A stretch of DNA of 40,000 bases from Stramonita haemastoma (Eukaryota; Mollusca; Gastropoda; Neogastropoda; Muricidae). The notes below the pieces were generated by a model that was not told where the DNA came from, did not search any database, and saw only the letters and a program-made list of their open reading frames with translations. Within the stretch, counting starts at the first letter, position 1. Each line of letters starts with the position of its first letter. The DNA lies in contig CM060318.1 in NCBI GenBank assembly GCA_030674155.1, positions 90,133,131-90,173,130 of the forward strand, written 5' to 3'. A program made the translations under genes and the position numbers. Shown here piece by piece: positions 31,637 through 40,000 of the stretch.

Positions 31637-31643
31637 CAGTGGT

Positions 31644-31710
<67 letters not shown>

Positions 31711-31807
31711 TCATTATTATAGTATCATTATTATTATATATTATTATTATTATTATTATTATTATCATTGTTGTTGTTGTTTGTTGTTGTTATTATTATT
31801 ATTATTA

Positions 31808-31850
<43 letters not shown>
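31498..31850. repeat. Symmetric triplet array ATT-TAG-CAG-TAG-ATT
   Basis: ATT blocks flank TAG blocks, which flank a (CAG)n core at about 31647-31672. TTG units lie at 31769-31788. The MITE at 31853 is inserted in its right-hand ATT block. Confidence 0.93.
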
Positions 31851-31852
<2 letters not shown>

Positions 31853-32524
31853 CCGTAAAATCCCTAGCATACGCCCACCCTCCCTGTGCACTGATTTAGG
31901 GCAAAATTGGGGGGTGGGCGTTTGCTAGGGATAGACCCCTTTGCACAAAGTAATTTTTGTGCTCAACCCTGTAATTGTGTGAATACAAACCCCGAAAGCA
32001 TGTAAGTTTGGTGGTGTGAGTAGAAGACTTGACCTATCCACAGAAAATTCACGGGCACACTCCGAAACATTCCCACCTGCTTCGTTATCCAGATACTGCA
32101 GGGCTTCCAATTTGAAAGATACTGTGTAAGACTGTCGCTTTGGCATTTTGCAAAAATGGCACAGAGAGATTCAAGAACCAAATTCCGGCCATCGGGAAGC
32201 GTCGTCAAAGCACCAGTACGTCGCTGACAGACAAAAGATGTCAGTGGAAAAAGAATGACGTAGTTTTAATTCACTTTGTTGGGGGTGGGTGGGCGTGAGG
32301 AGAGGGGACAACGAATAAGAAAAAAGGAAAGAAACACGCAAAGTTAAAGATGGGGAAAAGATTACTTTTAGAACAGTCTGTACAAATCCTAGTGAAAGTG
32401 AGCATAGTCTCTTTGAAAAAAGCAGGGTGGGCATTTGCAAGGTAGTTACCCCTGTGCACAACTTTTGGCCCAAAGTGGGGGGTGGGCGTTTGCTAGATGG
32501 TGGGCTTATGCTAGAGATTTTACG

Positions 32525-32525
<1 letters not shown>
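31853..32525 (-). mobile_element. pogo/Tc1-like DNA transposon relic (MITE), 673 bp
   Basis: Terminal inverted repeats (31851-31879 and 32499-32527, TA included) agree at 27 of 29 positions and begin CCGTAAAATC. Both ends are flanked by TA, the Tc1/mariner/pogo target duplication. It carries a fragment of a transposase N-terminus on the minus strand. Subterminal GGTGGGCGTTTGCTAG occurs at about 31915-31930 and 32481-32496. Far too short for a full transposase, so non-autonomous. Confidence 0.88.
31925..32146 (-). pseudogene. Truncated pogo-type transposase N-terminus
   Basis: The frame begins MPKRQSYTVSFKLEALQYL and continues SECAREFSVDRSS, the helix-turn-helix of the Brinker/pogo DNA-binding type (K-R-x-S-Y-T-x-x-F-K-L-E-A). 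After VDR, similarity stops; a GT follows ATAG and might be an old splice donor. No DDE catalytic region is present. Confidence 0.75.
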
Positions 32526-32565
<40 letters not shown>

Positions 32566-32654
32566 GTTATATCATCATCATTATTATGATTATTATCATA
32601 TATGATTGATAGATGATGATGATGATGATTATGAGATGATGATTATTATATATG

Positions 32655-32706
<52 letters not shown>
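32526..32706. repeat. (TTA)n and (ATG/ATT)n
   Basis: Continuation of the ATT array after the MITE, then GATGAT and ATT repeats. The MITE splits what was probably one array. Confidence 0.9.
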
Positions 32707-32708
<2 letters not shown>

Positions 32709-32786
32709 ACAAATTGCATAACACATCCCAGATGTTTAAAAAAAAACTAGAACAACATTTTTATAAATTTGATAATGATTTGCGCG

Positions 32787-32788
32787 CA

Positions 32789-32875
<87 letters not shown>

Positions 32876-32886
32876 ACACACACCCC

Positions 32887-32927
<41 letters not shown>

Positions 32928-32958
32928 CACACACACACACACACTCACACACACACAT
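32787..32958. repeat. (CA)n
   Basis: (TG)n on the minus strand; right edge of the inverted block, second copy. Confidence 0.95.
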
Positions 32959-33349
32959 ACACATTGATAGGTTCTCGCACATATCATCAATAAACTTCAA
33001 TCTAAGGGAAATATATCTTGATTCAATACATAAGGAACACAAGAGGAATATATCCGCTGTAAGGCACATATTTTGGGACATATGTACCCGAATATCTATA
33101 TCAATCATGATTACAGTCATAAAAACTATGTCCCTAATTATATTATATCATGATGGACATAGTTATTCGGTGTTTTTTTTAAGGATTATTAGTTAAAAGT
33201 TTAAATCGAATTCAATTACATTTGCCACACGTGATTATCAAATTAGAGATTACAAAATATTAATGAAACATTTCTCAAAATGGATTGTAAATATGTTGTT
33301 TTATTTTTATGGTAAAAATGTTTAGACAATAGGTGAGATATTCACAGAC
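32959..33349 (-). repeat. Segment E2, copy 2 (inverted)
   Basis: The reverse complement aligns with 21971-22224: TATGACTGTAATCAT, TATGTCCC, CCTTACAGCGGAT, GAAGTTTATTGATGA, then (TG)n. It is longer by about 130 bp next to the (GA)n. Confidence 0.75.
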
Positions 33350-33469
<120 letters not shown>

Positions 33470-33775
33470 CGAACTCGAACTCGAAATTTTTAATGAGGGT
33501 AATTGGGTAAGCCAGAGGCTTCTTTACACCAGGCCCTCATGGGGACAAAAAGAAAGAATTATGAATAAATCAATGAATTAATAAACAAATAAATGTAACA
33601 TATTAAGAAAATCAGTCAGTCATATTACAACTCAATTATTGATAAATCAGGAAATCAATGAAGTACCACATAAGTGAACCAATCAAGTTACTAAACAACA
33701 ATCAAACACGAAAAACTACCCTCTCTAACACCCCCTACCCTAAACAAACAGTTTTTTCCCAAAAGTCAAGATAAG
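33470..33775 (-). mobile_element. Retroelement E1, copy 2, with (TTCGAG)n tail
   Basis: On the minus strand ATCTTATCTTGACTTT leads to CCCCATGAGGG, GGTGTAAAG, hairpin AAGCC/GGCTT (33509-33521), CCTCATTAAA and three TTCGAG units, then (TC)n, as in 21579-21890. Body identity is visibly below that of the 3' end. Confidence 0.8.
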
Positions 33776-34285
33776 ATACACACACAACGAACACACGCAA
33801 ACACACGCACCACACAGACACAGACACACACACAAACACACCCACACACACGCACACACACACACACTCATAGATGAAGAGAAACATACAAACACACATG
33901 CACATACACGCAAACCCACACAAAATCACACAAACACACACACCATCACACAGACATACACCACACACCATCACACACACAAACAACAATGCACAATAAG
34001 CTTTCATAAACACATACACAAACTCATTCACTCACACGCAAAAATACACACAAACACATACACACTCAACAAACACAAATGCACACAAACACACACATAC
34101 ACACACACACGTACGCACACACACACACACACACAGACACACACACACACACACACACACACAAAACACACACACACACACCACAAACACACTCACACAC
34201 AAAACACACACACACACACACACAAACAGACACACACAAACACAACACACACAAACACACACACGAGCGCGCGCGCGCGCGCACG
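33776..34285. repeat. Long imperfect (CA)n with CG run
   Basis: About 500 bp of CA-rich repeats. The CG run at 34265-34281 parallels 21421-21431 (CGTGCGCGCGCG) in the other block copy. Confidence 0.93.
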
Positions 34286-34389
34286 CAAGAACGCACATTC
34301 ACAAAAAGAACATGGCATAGCACAAACATCATTGTCATCCCAAAGCACAATAAGCATCCTGAAAATGGAAACAGCACTACACAGAAAGT

Positions 34390-35470
34390 AACAACAACAA
34401 CAAAACAACGAAAAGTTTTGATTTTACATATATATATCACATATTTGTACTATATTTGGCATGAAAATTATTTATAACATTTCCATTAGATATCTGTAGT
34501 AAGCCTTTTTGAATGATGTCAAAGTGCATTTGTTTTTGATGAAGGAAGGTATTTCATTCCATAATCTGCTACCTGAGTATACTAGAGATGTCATAAAAAA
34601 ATCAGTTCTAGGTCGAGGAGTAATAAGGATAATTTTATCTCGAATGCTTTTTACTGAAAATCTGTCACAAAGGTATTGAGGGGAAAGGTTGCTCATAATT
34701 TTATACATAAGTATGCCTTTATTGTAACGACATCTCATACCAAAAGGAAGAATATTAAGCTCTTTGTAATGACTTTTATCTAAGGAAGAAGATCTGAGAA
34801 GGATTAATTTTAGTGAACGTCTGTATACACTGTCCAAGGGTTTTAAGCAATTTTTACTAGCCAAGTCCCAGCAAGTTGATGCATAGTCAATGTCAGGTTG
34901 GATGTATGCATAAAAAAATAGTTTTCTGGTATGTTCGTCAAGAAAAATGCTTAATTCTATTAAGTTGGAAAACTTTTTGGGCTATTTTCTTGGACAGTGT
35001 ATAAACATGATTTGACCATGATAGGTTATTGTCAATATTAAGCCCAAGAAGCCTGTGTGAATTTACTTCTTCTAGTACATTATTGCAAATTTTTAAAGTA
35101 TTCAAGTCACATAATTTAGCTTTAATGTTCTGACGTTTCTGACGTGTTGTAACTAACATGAATTTCGATTTATTTGGATGTAGGCCATATGATTAGAGTC
35201 TGTCCATGTTACAAGTTTATTGATGTCTTTTTGTAGATCTTTGCATACTGATTTCACATCTTTTCCTGAAATGTGCAAGTGTAATCGTCAGCAAAAAGTT
35301 CACAACAAGAAAAGATTGCAAAGGAAGATCATTGACGTATATTGTAAACAGTATTGGGCCTAGAATAGATCATGTGGAACATCAAAATTTGACAGGCATT
35401 AGTGAAGATAGTAACGAATCTTGAAAAGGACTGCTTGTCTTCTATTAGTAAGGAAAAGTAGGTAGTAGTT
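34390..35470 (-). mobile_element. LINE G: CR1/Jockey-like RT C-terminal half
   Basis: Minus-strand remnants start at the (GA)n boundary with degraded SILGPILFTIYVNDLP and an FADD box near 35290-35300. They continue VNSHRLLGLNIDNNLSWSNH (34938-35159), then LDSVYRRSLKLIL, YKELNILPF and SLVYSGSRLWNEIPSFIK to a stop at 34472. The C-terminus appears natural. Frameshifts lie near 34930 and 35160-35290. Related to LINEs A and H. Confidence 0.85.
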
Positions 35471-35471
35471 T

Positions 35472-35580
<109 letters not shown>

Positions 35581-35808
35581 AAGGCAAGGCAAGGCAAGGC
35601 AAGGCAAGGCAAGGCAAGGCAAAGTCTTTTATTCGAGGATAATAGATAAGCACTCGTGTGCTTTTTTACATCCAGTCCCCGCCCTTTTCAGGGATACATC
35701 AAGTTGGAAAGATACTAAACAATAAAACTTTACGCAGTACCAAACAACACACAAAGAGTAAGGACACTATATATGATAAGGGAATAAAAAATGCACTCGA
35801 TCAGAAGA
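35581..35808 (-). mobile_element. TTGCC-tailed retroelement, copy 3 (5'-truncated)
   Basis: On the minus strand GTGTGTTGTTTGGTACTG, CCCT-GAAA-AGGG (35682-35693), AAGCAC-ACGA-GTGCTT (35648-35663), ATTATCCTCGAATAAA and eight TTGCC units (35581-35622). Confidence 0.82.
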
Positions 35809-36400
<592 letters not shown>

Positions 36401-36409
36401 TATAAACAT

Positions 36410-36552
36410 ACATTCACGCGCGCATGCGTGCGCGCGCACACACACACACACACACACACAACACACACACACACACACACACACAACACACACACACACG
36501 CACACACACAATACACACAAACACACACACATACACACACTCACACAAACAC
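36410..36552. repeat. (CG)/(CA)n
   Basis: CG-rich start at 36416-36437, then (CA)n. Confidence 0.95.
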
Positions 36553-37560
36553 ATTCATGCTCAAGAATTTCATTGATATGCAAATTGATTGCTTTAAGAA
36601 TAACATACATTGAAGAATGAAAGTCAGAACAATAGCCACAACAAAGAAAAAAATATATTAGAAAAGAGAAGAAGAAGATAATTAAAGATGATATATAGAT
36701 CTATATAAAACCAACTAATTCTATTATATTCAGTTTAGATTAGACCATAAACACATATCAATAATCATCCTTAACAATAATGGAGTAAAAGCAGAATAAA
36801 CAAAAATTGAGTAAGAACACATAAATTGAGCAAGAACACACATCATGTTAACTACATTTAGTATGGAAACCATATAATATAGGGATTCATACTGAAGTCG
36901 GATGGATGGGCCCAATCCTTGGGGCTTCAACAGCAGTGTCACTCAACCTCACAGGGTATTAGTAAACTTAAACTGTTGACAGTGATATAATCTCATTGTA
37001 ACAGTAGGTTTGGTACAATTGAAAAGAAAATAGGTCGTCTGAGGGATGGAAAGATAGAAAGAGACAGATACATAAATCAATATATTGGATTTGAATATCA
37101 TAGTGCTACAAAATGCAAGAATAGAAAAAAAACAACTAGCAAGGTATAGATATACTCAATACTGTTTATGAGGATATGCATATTTTGCAACATTCATTTG
37201 GATACAATGCATATGCATAACAGTGGTATTGTAAGAGATACAAGAGATATTACCAAATAGTTCAATCAAACAAATTTTAAAACAATCTTTAGATAGAACT
37301 TTCCTTGCCACCTGGTTATGCTGATAGATGAATCCGAAAGAACTACCTAAGTAGTCATCAAATACTCTGTAAAGGTTGGAAATAAGTCAATATGCTTAAT
37401 ACGAAATTATTTAGAATCATGCAATACTGTGCTTCCATATAGGTTACAGTTTATGTTTTAGATTTAATAAGAATGTTGAACGTAAGAGTGACATGGATTA
37501 AGGGGTATTGACTTTGATGTTTATCTTATTCTTTCTTTTATTGGGGGGTGGGGAGGAGGG
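36553..37560. other. No recognised gene
   Basis: About 1 kb of AT-rich sequence with a short duplicated segment (AATTGAG-AAGAACACA, near 36806 and 36826). 37500-37560 may be LINE H 3' UTR, with a G-rich stretch at 37542-37565. Confidence 0.4.
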
Positions 37561-40000
37561 GGGCAGGATTGAGGGGTAGGGTTAGAGTCTGTGGGAATTA
37601 AAGTGGATATGAATATGTCTTTTGAAAACCTCTCTACTTTGGGAGCACTTCAAGTTCAATGGTAGCATGTTCCAGAGCATACTACCAGAGTAGGAGAGGC
37701 TTGATTTGAATAGATCAATTCTTAGTATGGGCCGCTGAAGTTTTGTTGAATCTCGAGTATTCAAGTGGAATGTTGATTTCAATGTAGTAGGAGCTTGCCC
37801 ATAGAGGATTTTGTTTATAAACATTGCTTTATTTATAGCAAGCATTTCTCGTAATGGAAAAACTCGCAATTGTGTGTAGTCAGATTCAACTAAACTTGAG
37901 GTCTTTTAAAGAACTGCCTTAAGAGCTCGTTTATAGTTACCAATAAGAGGTTTTAATGTATTTGCACTGGCAGTGTCAAAGAGTGTAGAGCAATAATTAA
38001 TTGATGACAAAATATAAGCCTGTAAAATAGTTTTCTAGCATGTAAGTTTAAGAAATGTTTTATTCTACAAAGCTGATGGACTTGTGTGGACACAGTGCTG
38101 CTCAATTTGGTTACATGTGCTGTCCATGAGAGATTATTGTCTATTGTAATACCTAACACTTTGTGATTGTCCACTTCTTCAATCAGGGTTTTGTTTATGA
38201 ATACAGGGGGAGTGGAGTTGTCAGATTTTGTCTTTTTTGTCTTGTGGTGATAAGCATTAGTTGTTTTTTTTGGATTGAGGGACATATGGTTTTGTTGACA
38301 CCATTGCTCAAGAGAGTCGATACTTTTTTGTATGAGACAATATTATTATGTTGGTGTGGCAGTATTATTGTTGTATCATCACAAAAAAAGCTGACATGCT
38401 CTTTGGTATGAGTGGAAGATCATTGACATATGTGAGCTCACAATAAGTCGAGTGACCAGGGTCAATTTTTAGTTAATGACTATTATCAATGTGCAATAAA
38501 GTGGTATCAATACAAAACAGATTGAAAATCGGACAATTCTGTGCAAAGTTTTACAAATTGAAATGATAGACTGCGGATGTGACAAATGAGAAACGGCAAG
38601 TTTATTTCGTAACAGGATGTTAGGATGAGCTTGGGTATTTTAACACGTTAAAGCAAAGAATAAAAATTACGCTAATATTCTTAAGTAATAAACCGATATA
38701 TTTAATATCATCAAATCTCAATTGAACTTGACCCACTGCTTTAGGCTCTAGCGCAAATGGTAATGTGCAAGCGACTCATTTCGTGGTGGAGCGTCACATA
38801 TATACAATATAGGAGCGGGCTATATTGAGCGTGGGGACACCATATTTGACTGGTAATGTACAGGATTTGGAACTATTGATACACACATATTGCTGTCTGT
38901 TTCCAAGAAAGGATTTCAACAGTTGTAGGACATTATCTGATATACCATACAATGACAGCTTCTTACATAAAAGCTTATGGTCAATTACATCAAAAGCTTT
39001 TGCAAAATCAACAAAAAAGGCACCACAGAACCTGTTGTCATTTAAATTAGCTAGCCAACTTTCAACTAGGCTCGTAAGAGCAGTGTGACAAGAATGATTT
39101 TTTTTCTGAAACCCGATTGGTTCTTGTTTAGAAGATTGTGAATCTCAAGATGCTGGTAAATGTGTCTATGAATGTGTTTTTCCAATGGTTTTGATATTGT
39201 TGATAAATTAGAAATAGGTCTGTAATTACAAGACTTTGAATGGTCTCCACTTTTAAAGAAAGGAATTACTCTAGCAATTTTAAACTGTGTTGGAAAGTAG
39301 CATTTTTCAATGCATAATTTATAAATATAAGTTAATGTGTCAGAGATGACAGGAGCTGCTAACTTGAGTATTTTACTGTCAATACCATCTGGTCCCCTAC
39401 TACTAGTTTGTTTCAAGCTATTTAGATATCTGAACACTTCAGAAACACTTATGAAAGGAATTTTTAAATTTTGATTTTATGTTTTTTGATGAGCAAAAGC
39501 TTTTAAACTCTTCTAAGGAGTTTAAATCTGTCTCATCTCGTTTTATAACTGTTTCAGCTATGGTGGTAAAATAATTGTTGAGATCATCTGGGAAAATTTT
39601 ATTAGCAATGGGCTGAGTTGGACACTTGTTGGTTAATTCATTAACAGCTTGCCAAACAGCTTTAGGATTGTGTTTCGATGAGGCAAGATTTTGGAAATAT
39701 TTTGCTTGGCTTTACGTTTTAATGAGTTTACTTTGTTTCTTTGTTCTTTAAATTCTCCTATTTGTCCTGCTTTTAGTAGATCATCTCTTGAATAAGTTTC
39801 TTTTAGAATATCAGTTGTCATCCATTTAGGTTGTGTTGCATGTTTCACTCTTAGGTTTTGAAAGGAGCATGTTTACATAGACTGAGGTAAATGTTTCTAG
39901 CCAAAAATGTATGGCTATCTCTGGGTCTGTAAAGTTATAACATGATTAATTGAGGAATTTAGCAAGTTAGCAAGAAATTTATTTTCATCAAATTTGACAA
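37561..40000 (-). mobile_element. LINE H: CR1/Jockey-like element, runs off the window
   Basis: Minus-strand order from the window edge: linker remnants with FDENKFLANLLNSS near 39990; PKWMTTDILKE and EQRNKVNSLKRKAK (39633-39848); SRGPDGIDSKILKL, ARVIPFFKSGD and YRPISNLSTISKPLEKH (39066-39437); motif A FVDFAKAFDVIDH near 39000; a foreign insert; FCDD near 38375; VDNHKVLGITIDNNLSW (37953-38285); and SLSYSGSMLWNMLPLNL to a stop at 37582. Several frameshifts. Motif B is destroyed by the insert at 38441-38830. Confidence 0.88.
38441..38830. other. Unidentified about 390-bp insert in LINE H
   Basis: LINE H sequence stops after the YVNDLP codons at about 38440 and resumes at GGGGACACCATATTT near 38831; roughly 35 bp encoding motif B are absent. 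The insert is AT-rich on its left and contains CACTGCTTTAGGCTCTAGCG on its right. I find no TIRs, tRNA boxes or clear TSD. Confidence 0.6.

Noticed and set aside
38441..38830. DNA transposon with TIRs
   Set aside because: The best end-to-end match is short and gapped; not enough to call inverted repeats.

Overview
This is a eukaryotic, very repeat-rich window, most likely from a mollusc and probably a marine snail. That assignment rests on the SINE and LINE types I recognise and on the spliced host gene, so it is inference. There are no bacterial features, no rRNA and no free-standing tRNA gene. Nearly every long open frame is either a retrotransposon remnant or a microsatellite read in an open frame.

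Layout. 1-2049: part of a non-LTR retrotransposon (family B), identical as far as I can see to 4796-6844. 2050-3235: SINE head, microsatellite, then homopolymer-laden sequence. 3236-9298: an old CR1/Jockey-like LINE (A, minus strand). It is split by a full-length insertion of family B (4690-7878, TSD AATAAAT) and by a chimeric insertion (8059-8877, 13-bp TSD); removing both restores its reading frame. 9299-14400: TG and triplet arrays, four SINE copies, and two solo copies of the family B 5' UTR. 14400-15660: LINE D with a SINE inside. 15660-18985: microsatellites, then about 2.4 kb without a recognised gene. 18986-26976: the one convincing host gene, on the minus strand. 26996-27940: tetranucleotide arrays. 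27950-31497: LINEs E and F. 31853-32525: a pogo/Tc1-like MITE. 32787-34285: an inverted second copy of a block seen at 21430-22316. 34390-40000: LINEs G and H, with repeats between them.

The host gene belongs to the PDZ-LIM (ALP/Enigma/Zasp) family. Three exons are visible: the second part of a PDZ domain, the conserved pre-LIM segment, and a long Ala/Pro-rich then acidic terminal exon with no LIM domain. All three join in phase. The middle exon has a 66-bp minisatellite at its 3' splice site, each unit of which repeats the splice acceptor in frame, and a 60/98-bp minisatellite just past its 5' splice site.

The most interesting signals are that tandem splice-acceptor array; a 3'-terminal stem-loop with compensatory changes shared by several retroelement families that carry different microsatellite tails; a probable template-switch chimeric retrocopy; and the inverted duplication of a microsatellite-element composite.
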